Positions 46,247 through 54,451 are shown, counted from the stretch's first letter. The stretch: 64,000 bases of DNA from Bacillota bacterium (GCA_023435985.1 JAEZKY010000381.1:1-64000), one strand, 5' to 3'. Notes: generated from the sequence alone by a model not told the origin. Numbers and translations: made by a program.

Positions 46247-46702
46247 TTAATTTTGTGTAAGAATAGTACAAAGTTCAGGCAAACGATCAAGCATTTCGAA
46301 TGTATCAATTGGATTCCAGTAGTCGCGTAAAGTTATAATTTCACCATTACGAACCTCAACAACTTGAAGATACCTTCTCTGAAAAAGCTTGCTACTCGCC
46401 GTAACTTCACCATACATGTCATACTCAGCTATAATAATTTCAGGATTGCTTGTCTCATGTATTGTCATGGATTTATATTCTATTGGTTTTAAAAGTGCAG
46501 CTGGCATCATCGCAAGATAATTACGAATATTCTCACGTCCCTGAATTAACCTCATTGATTTTTGAATATGAAACGGCAATTCCAATATACCATCACTTGC
46601 AAATAAGTCAGAAAAGCTGCTCAAATCCTTATTTAGAAACATAGTCTGGGCAAGTTCAAATATTTCCCTTGGACTTCTGATATTTTTATTTTCTTCATTC
46701 AT
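46247..46702 (-). CDS. SnoaL-like/NTF2-fold protein
   Basis: A 151-residue protein with the NTF2-like fold pattern: N-terminal helices (SPREIFELAQTMFLNKDLSSF), DLFASDGILELPFH, a strand with YLQVVEVRNGEIITLRDYWNP and a short C-terminal tail. Relatives include ketosteroid isomerase and polyketide cyclase-like proteins, most of unknown activity. The ATG at 46702 follows AAGGCGGTG. First gene of a two-gene operon with the flavodoxin-family reductase, controlled by the divergent TetR. Confidence 0.8.
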   Translation of the reverse strand: MNEENKNIRSPREIFELAQTMFLNKDLSSFSDLFASDGILELPFHIQKSMRLIQGRENIRNYLAMMPAALLKPIEYKSMTIHETSNPEIIIAEYDMYGEVTASSKLFQRRYLQVVEVRNGEIITLRDYWNPIDTFEMLDRLPELCTILTQN

Positions 46703-46730
46703 AATAAACACCGCCTTTTAATATTGATCA

Positions 46731-46789
46731 AACGGAATTCTCATTCCGTTTATATTGAATATTATACGGAATGGTGATTCCGTTGTCAA
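46731..46789. promoter_or_regulatory. Promoter and twin TetR operators between SnoaL-like and tetR genes
   Basis: Minus strand: TTGACA (46789-46784), 17 bases, TATAAT (46766-46761). The palindrome ACGGAAT-N4-ATTCCGT fills the spacer (46766-46783) and recurs at 46732-46749 inside a longer inverted repeat. The centres are 34 bp apart. Binding of the divergent TetR here would block the operon. Confidence 0.8.
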
Positions 46790-46835
46790 CATTCAAATTT
46801 TGAAGTAAAATAAAAAAAGAAAGGTGGTTATCTGG

Positions 46836-47468
46836 ATGACAAATAAAGAGTTCTATGTAAACAAGGCAGAGAATATCCCCCAGCCTGATGATAATAATTC
46901 AAAATCCTTGCGAGCGGATGCAAAACAAAATAAAGAGCAGATACTTGATGCTGCATATAAGATTTTTTCTGAAAAAGGGACGTCAATTCCTATAAGTGAA
47001 ATTGCTCGTCAAGCTGGTGTAGGCATTGGTACAGTATACCGCCATTTCCCGAGCAAAGAAGAATTGTTTGAGGCAGTAAATGTTAGTTATAAGCAGAAGC
47101 TTACAAAAAGAGCTAAATCTCTAATTAATAATATTGATCCAGGTGAAGCTTTTTTTAATTTCTTTACACATATCATAGAAGATGGATTTACTAACAAGGC
47201 CTTAAAAGATGCTTTAAATACCGGAATGGCAGATTTTGATGTGCTACAGGATTTTCAATCAACATTTTCTACTCTTCTCACCAAGGCTCAGCAAGCCAAG
47301 GCTGTACGTGAAGATATAGATATAAAGGATTTAATTACCCTTATGATGAGTCTTCTGTTTGCTATAGAAGAGCGTAAAGATGATTTGGATACGGAACGAT
47401 TCAATAAATTAATGTCAATTGTCAGCGATGGACTTCGTTATAAAGATACCAATAATAAGCCGACGTAA
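46836..47468 (+). CDS. TetR-family repressor of the SnoaL-flavodoxin operon
   Basis: A 210-residue TetR protein. It has a 30-residue polar N-terminal extension before the helix-turn-helix (ISEIARQAGVGIGTVYRHFPSKEEL, about 50-75). The C-terminal domain resembles the SbtR-like group. AAAGGTGG precedes the ATG at 46836. It is divergent from the SnoaL-like gene, and the two ACGGAAT-N4-ATTCCGT palindromes lie between them. The inducing ligand is unknown. Confidence 0.9.
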   Translation: MTNKEFYVNKAENIPQPDDNNSKSLRADAKQNKEQILDAAYKIFSEKGTSIPISEIARQAGVGIGTVYRHFPSKEELFEAVNVSYKQKLTKRAKSLINNIDPGEAFFNFFTHIIEDGFTNKALKDALNTGMADFDVLQDFQSTFSTLLTKAQQAKAVREDIDIKDLITLMMSLLFAIEERKDDLDTERFNKLMSIVSDGLRYKDTNNKPT

Positions 47469-47533
47469 ATATAGGTATTATTAAATATCTTTGAATATAT
47501 ACATAATTCTTTCTTCTTTTGTATTAATATGGT

Positions 47534-47586
47534 CAAAAAACACTGATTTTATATTTTACATACAAAATCAGTGTTTCTTCATCCTA
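47534..47586. terminator. Bidirectional terminator after the TetR gene
   Basis: A perfect 13-base-pair stem (AAACACTGATTTT at 47538-47550 with its complement at 47574-47586), T-rich after it on plus and a run of T on minus. It separates the TetR gene from the map side. Confidence 0.82.
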
Positions 47587-47591
47587 AATCA

Positions 47592-47672
47592 TTATTTTCT
47601 TAGAATCTTACCCATGGTTTTTCCCTTTGCTAATTCATCAATTAGCTTATCCAGATAGCGAATTCCCTGCAT
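47592..47672 (-). pseudogene. Remnant of a zinc-type/quinone oxidoreductase 3' end
   Basis: A 26-residue frame directly after map ends in [13 protein letters not shown], the usual C-terminus of medium-chain NAD(P)-dependent dehydrogenase/quinone reductase proteins. Nothing of the rest of such a gene is present, and no ribosome binding site precedes it. Best explained as the tail left by a deletion or by insertion of map nearby. Confidence 0.45.
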
Positions 47673-47674
47673 AA

Positions 47675-48544
47675 TTATTTTGAAATAACTTCTATCCCCT
47701 CTTCAGTCACAAGAATCGTATGTTCCCATTGTGCTGAAAGAGAACCATCGGCAGTTAATACTGTCCAACCATCCTTCTTATCTATAAATATTTCATGACT
47801 TCCGGCATTTATCATTGGTTCAATTGTAAATACCATCCCAGGAGCTAAAACCATATCTGTTCCTCTTCTTCCAAAATGAAAAACAAAGGGTTCTTCATGA
47901 ATATCTAACCCAACTCCATGTCCTCCAAAATCTCTAACTACTGAATACCCATTAATTTCAGCATATTCCTGAACTGCCGCTCCAATATCTCCTAAAAAAC
48001 CCCAAGGCTTAACTGTTTCCAATCCTTTATTTAGACATTCTTTAGCTACTCGAACCAAATTCTTAGCGTCTTCATTTACTTCACAAATCATAAACATTCT
48101 TGATGCATCTGAATAATACCCGTTAAGTATAGTTGTTGCATCTACATTTACAATATCCCCACTTTTAATGATAACATCTTTACTTGGTATTCCATGGCAT
48201 ACTACATTGTTTATTGATACACAAATGCTTTTAGGATATCCATCATAATTAAGCGTTGCTGGAATTCCACCCTTTGATATTGTATAATCATATGCTAATT
48301 TATCTATTTCCTCTGTTGTCATGCCTTCTTTAATGTTCTCACTAATTAAGTCTAAAAGACCATTATTAATTTCCGCACTCTTTTTTATTCCTTCAATTTG
48401 CTCTTTTGTTTTTATAAGCTTTTTCGTTGGTACTATACATCCTCTTCTTTTTAAATCACTTAACTTTTTATCAAATTCTGAATGACAATTTTTATATTTA
48501 AGTCCGCTTTTACACCAACATAAATCATTTCTGTTTAATATCAT
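47675..48544 (-). CDS. map: Methionine aminopeptidase with an N-terminal SEC-C zinc motif
   Basis: Removes the initiator methionine. The 289-residue protein begins with an SEC-C-like zinc motif ([17 protein letters not shown], 5-21), followed by the type I catalytic domain. Metal ligands are in [15 protein letters not shown] (two Asp), [12 protein letters not shown] (His), FTIEPM (Glu) and QWEHTI (Glu). The SEC-C extension targets such enzymes to ribosomes in related systems. AAGGAGT precedes the ATG. A second, shorter map gene usually sits in the ribosomal cluster, so this is probably an additional copy. Confidence 0.94.
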   Translation of the reverse strand: MILNRNDLCWCKSGLKYKNCHSEFDKKLSDLKRRGCIVPTKKLIKTKEQIEGIKKSAEINNGLLDLISENIKEGMTTEEIDKLAYDYTISKGGIPATLNYDGYPKSICVSINNVVCHGIPSKDVIIKSGDIVNVDATTILNGYYSDASRMFMICEVNEDAKNLVRVAKECLNKGLETVKPWGFLGDIGAAVQEYAEINGYSVVRDFGGHGVGLDIHEEPFVFHFGRRGTDMVLAPGMVFTIEPMINAGSHEIFIDKKDGWTVLTADGSLSAQWEHTILVTEEGIEVISK

Positions 48545-48564
48545 TATATTACTCCTTATCTTGA

Positions 48565-49245
48565 CTATTTAATTGATCCTCCATGAAAATAACATTCATA
48601 AACTTTAGTATCATCAAAATATATTTCTTCATACCCTTGAAACCACTTAAATTCTCCATTTATAATGCAATGATATTTATACTGTCCATTTTGATATATA
48701 ATAGGGCCTCTATATGGATTATCCTTAGTCACTAAACTTAATGCTTCCTTTAAAAAACCACCTGAAAATCTTTCATCCAAAACTCTTCCAGTATAATTCA
48801 TTGCCCAAACTGGGATATCATCCTGCCATAAACCTTCTTCTCCTGAAAAGCTTTCTGTGCCTAAATAAGTATCAATATATTTCAAGTTGCCTTCTACATA
48901 TTCTAAGTCATGAGAATTTGGCCTTGAGGGTTTACATTCTGGTCCTTTTCCCGCATATGTAGATTTTTTAGCCCTGCATAGAAAATCAATTATACTTTCA
49001 TTTATATAGTTAACTTTATTTTCTTCTATGGACAACCGGCAATTTTCTTCATAATCATTAACTAATTTATCAATGCTTACCTTAAATAAATCACTTAAAG
49101 CAATTAATCTAGCTATATCAGGATAAGACTGTCCTACTTCCCATTTTGCAACTGCCTGCCTTGATATACCTAAGAATTCAGCTAATTTTTCTTGTGACAG
49201 ACCTTTCGCCTTTCTAAGTGTTTGCAATTGTTCTTGAAAACTCAT
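48565..49245 (-). CDS. XRE-family regulator with a DUF5680 domain
   Basis: A 226-residue protein. The N-terminal lambda-repressor-like domain (about 1-65) contains LSQEKLAEFLGISRQAVAKWEVGQSYPD (read in parts). The C-terminal about 135 residues match DUF5680: FLCRAKKSTYAGKG, NLKYIDTYLGTESFSGEEG and VWAMNYTGRVL. Such fusions suggest a sensor coupled to DNA binding; the ligand is unknown. AGGAGGGA precedes the ATG. The map gene is 20 bases downstream, so the two are probably co-transcribed. Confidence 0.88.
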   Translation of the reverse strand: MSFQEQLQTLRKAKGLSQEKLAEFLGISRQAVAKWEVGQSYPDIARLIALSDLFKVSIDKLVNDYEENCRLSIEENKVNYINESIIDFLCRAKKSTYAGKGPECKPSRPNSHDLEYVEGNLKYIDTYLGTESFSGEEGLWQDDIPVWAMNYTGRVLDERFSGGFLKEALSLVTKDNPYRGPIIYQNGQYKYHCIINGEFKWFQGYEEIYFDDTKVYECYFHGGSIK

Positions 49246-49385
49246 AGTTTAATCCCTCCTAATAATGAGTATACTGATATTATTATCATGTTTCTACCAC
49301 TTAAATATAACAAAATTGACAACCAAAAGTTGCATTTAGTAAAAAATAATTTAAAATTAAACATTCCATAATTTTCTAAAATGGA

Positions 49386-50144
49386 TTAATTATTTGCCTC
49401 TATTATTTCCTTCAATTTAACATTTTGATTAATAAATCTAGCTTTACTTTTTTCCTGCTTAAGCCGTATAGCATTCTGTGAACAATTATTAATACATGCT
49501 AAACACTTTTCACAATTTCCTTTATAAACAGGTTTAGTATTTACATTAATATTATTTACTGGGCAAACTTTCTCACAAACTTTGCAGCTATTACAGGTAT
49601 CTTCTACATAGAAATTCTTATCATATTCAAGGTTAGCCTTAGTACTAGAATGAAACTTTTTTAATATTGGTTCAATAGATCTTATAACTGCAGAGTGTCT
49701 CCTGATATATACTTTTTTAACCTGGATATCGTTAATTATTTTTGCAAGATTTTCTTCTATATTTTTCTTTGGCTCTTTTTTCATCTCTTTAGCTATATCA
49801 AACACTGGAAGGTAATTGTCAACCATAAGTATTTCGTTAATGTATGAAAATTGGATTTGATTTCTTTTTCCAATTTCTAAAAGCTCAGGTATGACTGCCC
49901 CTGAAAAAGATCCAAAAGACACCACCGCAAAAATATACTTACTTTTTAGTTTGACTTTATTTAGAAACTCCTCAACAATTCTAGGAACCCCTCCATAATA
50001 ACTTGGAAATACAATACCAATCCTTTCATCTTCAAACTCAAATTGTCCTTGTTTCATTAACTTAGGAATAGAATAGCTTTCCCCTCCAATTCTCTTTGCC
50101 ACATATAAATTGTTGCCAGTTGCTGTAAAATAAAATATTTTCAT
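49386..50144 (-). CDS. EFR1-family flavodoxin-ferredoxin fusion protein
   Basis: A 252-residue electron carrier. The N-terminal flavodoxin-like domain (FTATGNNLYVAKRI, about 6-19; FPSYYGGVPRIV) is followed by two [4Fe-4S] motifs: CNSCKVCEKVCP (about 187) and CEKCLACINNCS (about 213). Likely shuttles low-potential electrons in an anaerobe. GAAAGGAG precedes the ATG. It is divergent from a TetR gene about 115 bases away. A paralogue lies at 62.9-63.7 kb and the end of another at the right edge. Confidence 0.9.
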   Translation of the reverse strand: MKIFYFTATGNNLYVAKRIGGESYSIPKLMKQGQFEFEDERIGIVFPSYYGGVPRIVEEFLNKVKLKSKYIFAVVSFGSFSGAVIPELLEIGKRNQIQFSYINEILMVDNYLPVFDIAKEMKKEPKKNIEENLAKIINDIQVKKVYIRRHSAVIRSIEPILKKFHSSTKANLEYDKNFYVEDTCNSCKVCEKVCPVNNINVNTKPVYKGNCEKCLACINNCSQNAIRLKQEKSKARFINQNVKLKEIIEANN

Positions 50145-50260
50145 AACGCTCTCCTTTCAGATGTTTCACTTGTAACCTCTTATGAAATCCAGTATAATTT
50201 GATAAAGTAAATAATTCAAGAGCATATGCGCTAGCTGTTACAAAAGGAGGAAAATTGTTT

Positions 50261-50821
50261 ATGACTAATAAATACAATGCTGAACAGAATAAGATTACAA
50301 AAGAAAGTATTTTTGGTGCTCTTATGTCTTTAATGGAGAAAAAAGACTTTAAGAATATTTCTATTACCGAAGTATCGCAAAAAGCTGGTGTATCACGAAT
50401 GGCTTTTTATCGAACTTATAGCATAATGGAGGATATCCTTATTGATCATTTGGATGACATGTTTAAAGAGTATTCAACTCTTTTAAATCATAAAGAAATT
50501 AGCAATTATGAAATGACACGTTTATTTTTTTATTATTTTAGACAACATCAAAAATTTATTGAAAACCTACTAAGGTCTAAATTAACCCACTTAATACTTG
50601 AACGGTCTATTGAATTTCTTAATATATACTCCGAAACTATAACATGCACTATGGACTGCTCTCCTGAATTTGAAAAATATAATATTGGATTCATTGCAGG
50701 TGGATTTTTTAATGTATTGATGATTTGGTGCAAAAGTGGTATGACAGAGAGTGTCGAGAAGATGGCAGAAATGGTTTACGAGCGGCTTTCTAATCATATT
50801 GCTGGAATCTCCTTGATATAA
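50261..50821 (+). CDS. TetR-family regulator next to the EFR1 gene
   Basis: A 186-residue TetR/AcrR protein. The helix-turn-helix is FKNISITEVSQKAGVSRMAFYRTY (about 28-51), and the C-terminal domain matches the TetR_C group with a FFNVLMIWCKSGM helix. AGGAGG precedes both the ATG at 50261 and a TTG 6 bases earlier; I use the ATG. It probably controls the divergent EFR1 gene. A long perfect hairpin follows about 70 bases after the stop. Confidence 0.88.
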   Translation: MTNKYNAEQNKITKESIFGALMSLMEKKDFKNISITEVSQKAGVSRMAFYRTYSIMEDILIDHLDDMFKEYSTLLNHKEISNYEMTRLFFYYFRQHQKFIENLLRSKLTHLILERSIEFLNIYSETITCTMDCSPEFEKYNIGFIAGGFFNVLMIWCKSGMTESVEKMAEMVYERLSNHIAGISLI

Positions 50822-50863
50822 AGAGCTACCTATTCTAAAAAACAAATTATTTTTTTATCTATA

Positions 50864-50941
50864 CTTAATACACGCACTTAACTCAAAAAAATTAAAACTT
50901 AACCCAATGAGACTTATAATATCATTGGGTTAAGTTTTAAT
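50864..50941. repeat. Terminator-like palindrome, copy 1 of a diverged repeat
   Basis: Contains a perfect 20-base-pair stem (ATTAAAACTTAACCCAATGA at 50891-50910 with its complement at 50922-50941) and an 11-base loop, between the convergent TetR and MGMT genes. With its left flank (CTTAATACACGCACTTAACTC) it is clearly related to 52081-52157. Confidence 0.75.
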
Positions 50942-51028
50942 AGTAAATAAACAAATATTAAAAATTGCTTTCCCTTTTGAAATTTATGAAATTTTAAAAA
51001 TTCTGCTCATTCATCTTGCATCTCCATC

Positions 51029-51337
51029 TTAACAGTCCCACTGATTTTCCTTCATATCAACATAATTTTCATTTTTAAATGATACACCTTCTTCTAACAG
51101 CAGAAATCGTTGTTCCTGCCACCCCGGTGCCAGCCTCCCTGCATGATTTACCACACGATGGCATGGATATCCCCCATAAAATTCTGCCTGGCTAAGAACC
51201 TTACCTACAAGCCGTGCATTTTTATCTCTGCCAATAAGCCTGGCAATTTGTCCATATGTAGCTACTTTCCCTTCAGGGATTTCTTCTACAACGGAGAGTA
51301 TTTCATAAATCAGTTGTTCATTCATAATCTTTTTCAT
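51029..51337 (-). CDS. MGMT-family DNA methyltransferase domain protein
   Basis: A 102-residue protein corresponding only to the DNA-binding/active-site domain of O6-alkylguanine DNA methyltransferases. VATYGQIARLIG (recognition helix), ARLVGKVLS and PCHRVVNHAGRLAPG are present. The acceptor Cys in PCHR is kept, unlike alkyltransferase-like proteins with PWHR, so it may be a minimal active repair protein. The N-terminal domain of Ogt is absent. AGGTGA precedes the ATG. It is flanked by a hydrolase remnant and def. Confidence 0.86.
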   Translation of the reverse strand: MKKIMNEQLIYEILSVVEEIPEGKVATYGQIARLIGRDKNARLVGKVLSQAEFYGGYPCHRVVNHAGRLAPGWQEQRFLLLEEGVSFKNENYVDMKENQWDC

Positions 51338-51419
51338 ATATTCACCTATGATACTAATCCTTACTTTAAAATATTGTGCTTTAAAAATTGGGAAAGTAAA
51401 TATTATTTGATTTATTATT

Positions 51420-51521
51420 TTATTGAATTCTTTCTAATAGTTTCTGAAATAAATTGAATCCTTCACTCCAATCACCTATATTGGATTCACTATTTATATG
51501 GCCCTTTCTGCCAACAGACAT
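51420..51521 (-). pseudogene. Remnant of a YdeN/RBBP9-type alpha/beta hydrolase 3' end
   Basis: A 33-residue frame contains GRKGHINSESNIGDWSEGFNL, the characteristic C-terminus of YdeN/RBBP9 serine hydrolases around the catalytic His. The rest of the gene is missing; def begins its stop only about 15 bases upstream. No ribosome binding site is present. A deletion that removed the first four-fifths of the gene explains this. Confidence 0.6.
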
Positions 51522-51536
51522 TGTTTCAATTTATAT

Positions 51537-51947
51537 TTAGATTATTATACCTTCAAAATGATCCATTTCATGTTGAATTATTTGTGCTGTAAATCCAGTG
51601 AACAATTGCTTTTGCTTCTTAAAGTTTCTATCTAGATACTTAACCTCTATCATTTCATATCTCTTTGTTTTTCTAAAGCCAATTAAAGATAAACAACTCT
51701 CTTCTGTTTCATAAAGCTTTTCCTTCTTTAATATAACTGGATTTATCATAGGCACAATAAGGCCTCCTACAGTAAATACCAATATACGTTTTTTCACTCC
51801 AATCATATTACCAGCCAGTCCAACACAATGCTCTAAGTTTGCTCTTAATGTATCTATTAAATCATCAATTACTGCTATATCATTTTCAGTTGCCTCTTCT
51901 GATTTTTGTCCTAAAAACAATACATCTTTTACAATTGGTTTTATCAT
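51537..51947 (-). CDS. def: Peptide deformylase-like protein
   Basis: A 136-residue protein of the peptide deformylase family, which removes formyl from new proteins. Motif III QHEMDH (His, Glu, His) and the metal Cys in EESCLS are kept. Motif I reads GLAGNMIG, where standard enzymes have GLAAPQIG, so the oxyanion Gln is replaced by Met, and motif II has Ser in place of Gly. This is a variant also seen in secondary clostridial copies, so it is probably not the main enzyme. AAAAGAGGT precedes the ATG. Confidence 0.85.
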   Translation of the reverse strand: MIKPIVKDVLFLGQKSEEATENDIAVIDDLIDTLRANLEHCVGLAGNMIGVKKRILVFTVGGLIVPMINPVILKKEKLYETEESCLSLIGFRKTKRYEMIEVKYLDRNFKKQKQLFTGFTAQIIQHEMDHFEGIII

Positions 51948-52080
51948 TTTTTATACCTCTTTTCAGTTATATTTTTTATAAAAAATAAATTATGATTTTA
52001 AAATATATCTTATAACCTAACCTTAGTAATATAAATCTTCTTGATTGTATCCCTTCCTATAATTAACCCTAAGTTCTTCA

Positions 52081-52157
52081 CTTAATGCACATTCTTAACT
52101 CAAAAAAATTATAACATAAACCAACGACACTTTTAATATCATTGGCTTATATTTTAA
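52081..52157. repeat. Diverged repeat, copy 2
   Basis: Begins CTTAATGCAC, shares AACTCAAAAAAATTA and a degenerate version of the same long hairpin with copy 1 at 50864-50941. It ends 8 bases before the stop of the reductase gene and probably acts as its terminator. Confidence 0.65.
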
Positions 52158-52164
52158 TATAGAA

Positions 52165-53124
52165 CTACAATTCTCTATAAATAGGCGAGTCCAAAGATTC
52201 AAGTCGTGGAAGTGATATCCCTAATCTACGTGCTTCAGCAAGGGTATCTCGTACAAATATCACGTTACTTTCGGCTTTTAGATTTTCACTCCCGCTAGCA
52301 CTTCTCATTATTTCTCTTGGCAGCTTACCTTCAGCTAATGCTAATTTCATTGCAAAAGCCATAAGGCCTGCAGGTAAATTTACTGCAATATTTGTTAATA
52401 AACTTACCTTAGAGCCTTTAGCATCCATCAATGAAATAAGTTCCCTCAATATTAAAGCAAAATCTTTAAAGGCCTTTGCAGAATCAAATAGATTATTAAG
52501 TGAACCCACTTTTGATGCTGCAGCCATCATACTTGCATTAGTAATGAAGTGAAACCATAGCCAATTACGCATATCTTTCTTTTCAGAAATACCAAAACCT
52601 GCATTTTTAAATAAACGAGTTACCATGTTATATCTAGATTTATTAGTAGTATTATCAATGAAGCCCATAAATATGTTTTTCATGAACCCACCACCTAATG
52701 TGTTCTTATTTATAAAAGATCCACCGGCTCCTGGGAATCCCCAAACGACTTGCTCTTTTGGTATTGATCCAATTGAATTTAACGGCTCATCAATAATATT
52801 ATTAAATATTAAAACAGTTGAATTATTAACAAGTGGTTCTAGCCAATTTATTATATTACTTAATTGATTATGATTTACACTAATCATAATCAAATCAAAA
52901 TCATGGTTAGATGACAATTCTTCTATCATTTTGATTTTCCAAGGTTTATTTACTAAATCACCTTTTTTATTCTTTCTCCCATCTAATATCTTTAAATTTA
53001 CTGTATGTCCATAATTATTGATTCTTCCTGGACGAACATAAAATGTTACATCATTCCCTGCTTGTTCTAAAGCCCATCCATATTGTGTTGAAATTACTCC
53101 TCTGCCTATCATTAAAATTTTCAT
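52165..53124 (-). CDS. ApbA/PanE-like ketopantoate reductase family protein
   Basis: A 319-residue NADP-dependent reductase-like protein. The N-terminal Rossmann motif is GRGVISTQYGWAL (7-19), and NNIIDEP and FGFPGAGGS-like sequence (WGFPGAGGSF) follow. A helical C-terminal domain contains the LWFHFITNASMM region corresponding to the KxxxN catalytic area, where the usual Lys is replaced by Trp, so a ketopantoate role is doubtful. AGGAGGGG precedes the ATG. It is divergent from a TetR gene that likely regulates it. Confidence 0.82.
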   Translation of the reverse strand: MKILMIGRGVISTQYGWALEQAGNDVTFYVRPGRINNYGHTVNLKILDGRKNKKGDLVNKPWKIKMIEELSSNHDFDLIMISVNHNQLSNIINWLEPLVNNSTVLIFNNIIDEPLNSIGSIPKEQVVWGFPGAGGSFINKNTLGGGFMKNIFMGFIDNTTNKSRYNMVTRLFKNAGFGISEKKDMRNWLWFHFITNASMMAAASKVGSLNNLFDSAKAFKDFALILRELISLMDAKGSKVSLLTNIAVNLPAGLMAFAMKLALAEGKLPREIMRSASGSENLKAESNVIFVRDTLAEARRLGISLPRLESLDSPIYREL

Positions 53125-53223
53125 TATATCCCCTCCTATTGTACATGTGTTGTTTAAAATTCAAGTGTATGTTAATATAATATTTGATTACTCATAAAGC
53201 TACAACCAATAGATTTTTAACTG

Positions 53224-53239
53224 TGTTGTGTAAGCAACA
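53224..53239. promoter_or_regulatory. Possible TetR operator between apbA-like and tetR genes
   Basis: The inverted repeat TGTTG-TGTAAG-CAACA lies 45 bases before the TetR start; related TGTTGTGT words occur on both sides within 100 bases. A binding site is inferred. Confidence 0.45.
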
Positions 53240-53284
53240 TTTTATAAAATCTGTTGTGTTAATAAAGGAGGTTAAAGATAAATT

Positions 53285-53866
53285 ATGAATGAAAAAGACC
53301 CTCGAGCAGTAAGAACAAAAAATTTGATTAAAGAATCTTTTGTCAAATTACTTGAGGAAAAAGACTTTAAATATATAACAATTAAGGATATTACAACAAA
53401 GGCAACTATAAATAGAGCAACTTTTTATGCTCACTATTTAGATAAGTATATTTTGCTAGAGGAACTTGTTATAGATTGCTTTGAAGAAATGTTACCAATA
53501 GAAATTTTAAACGCTGCAGATTTGAATGAAGGAATTATAAAGGAACTTATTTTATTCCTTTACGAATACAATATCTCATTTTATGAAAAGCGTAGAATTG
53601 ATTCCACATCTATAGCTTCTACTGTAGATAATTTATTAAAATATAAAATAGAAAATCTTATTGAAAAAATATTAACTGGTATGGTAGTTAGAGATGAGTT
53701 AAATTCTAAAGACACAAATATATTAGTCAAACTAATTTCCTCATCAGTATATAGTTGTGCTCAATATTGCTACTTTAGTAAAAATGATGAAGAATATAAT
53801 ATTGAAAAAACGCAGTCCTTTATTATGAACGGGATAAAAGCTGTTGGCTTACACACTTTGGTGTAA
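53285..53866 (+). CDS. TetR-family regulator next to the apbA-like gene
   Basis: A 193-residue TetR protein: ITIKDITTKATINRATFYAHYLDKYILLEEL is the DNA-binding region (about 30-60, read in parts), then a helical ligand domain. AAAGGAGGT precedes the ATG. It is divergent from the ApbA/PanE-like gene, 160 bases away. Its last codons form the left arm of its own terminator. Confidence 0.9.
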   Translation: MNEKDPRAVRTKNLIKESFVKLLEEKDFKYITIKDITTKATINRATFYAHYLDKYILLEELVIDCFEEMLPIEILNAADLNEGIIKELILFLYEYNISFYEKRRIDSTSIASTVDNLLKYKIENLIEKILTGMVVRDELNSKDTNILVKLISSSVYSCAQYCYFSKNDEEYNIEKTQSFIMNGIKAVGLHTLV

Positions 53867-53872
53867 GCCAAC
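53843..53872 (+). terminator. Terminator overlapping the end of the TetR coding region
   Basis: A perfect 12-base-pair stem (GTTGGCTTACAC with GTGTAAGCCAAC) and a 6-base loop, then TTATTATATT. The TAA stop (53864-53866) lies in the right arm. Confidence 0.82.
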
Positions 53873-53880
53873 TTATTATA

Positions 53881-54389
53881 TTACTGCCCTTGAACTTTAA
53901 TCATCTTTATAATCCCATATATTATTGTTACAAACATAACCCCTATAATTACAAATAATACTCCTGAACTCACTCCATACATTCTTCCCATGGCAGTTTG
54001 TAATTTTCCCATGCCAGCATACTCATCATACATGACATTTCTAAATCTATTAAAATCATTATTTTTCTGCCAATTTTATATAAAGTTTCTGCATTTTTTT
54101 CTGTAATTGAAACCGGATAGTTATAGCATCCAGGTACCTTAGCTAATATTGACATAAACACATGCAAACCTGTACTAATTCCTATTATTATAAATAAACT
54201 CTTCTTACTTCCAAAGCTATCTGGAACTCCTGAGAAATTAAAATGAGTCGGAATAATTTCAGGTATACTATTCCAGTTTATTTTTAAATACATTATTACA
54301 AATACAATAGGCACTGTTGCTATTAAAATTAAAGTTCTATCTTTCCATGTTAATGGAATTTTAAGTTTAGGTCTCTTTTCACTATTCAA
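53881..54389 (-). pseudogene. DUF1648 membrane protein with a frameshift
   Basis: From a TTG at 54389 (GAGGCGA upstream) the frame encodes a DUF1648 protein: IPEIIPTHFNFSGVPDSFGSK and FNYP-like GCYNYPVSITEKNAE, with three to four membrane segments. It ends early at 53970. A different frame then continues as TAMGRMYGVSSGVLFVIIGV..IIYGIIKM to TAA at 53883-53881, which is the last membrane segment expected for the family. A one-base indel near 53985-54010 would rejoin them to about 169 residues. Probably a recent loss. Confidence 0.72.
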
Positions 54390-54451
54390 ATAATTCGCCT
54401 CATTACTAATATAATTAATTGTTATCTTTATAAATCTTCTAACTTTATTAT

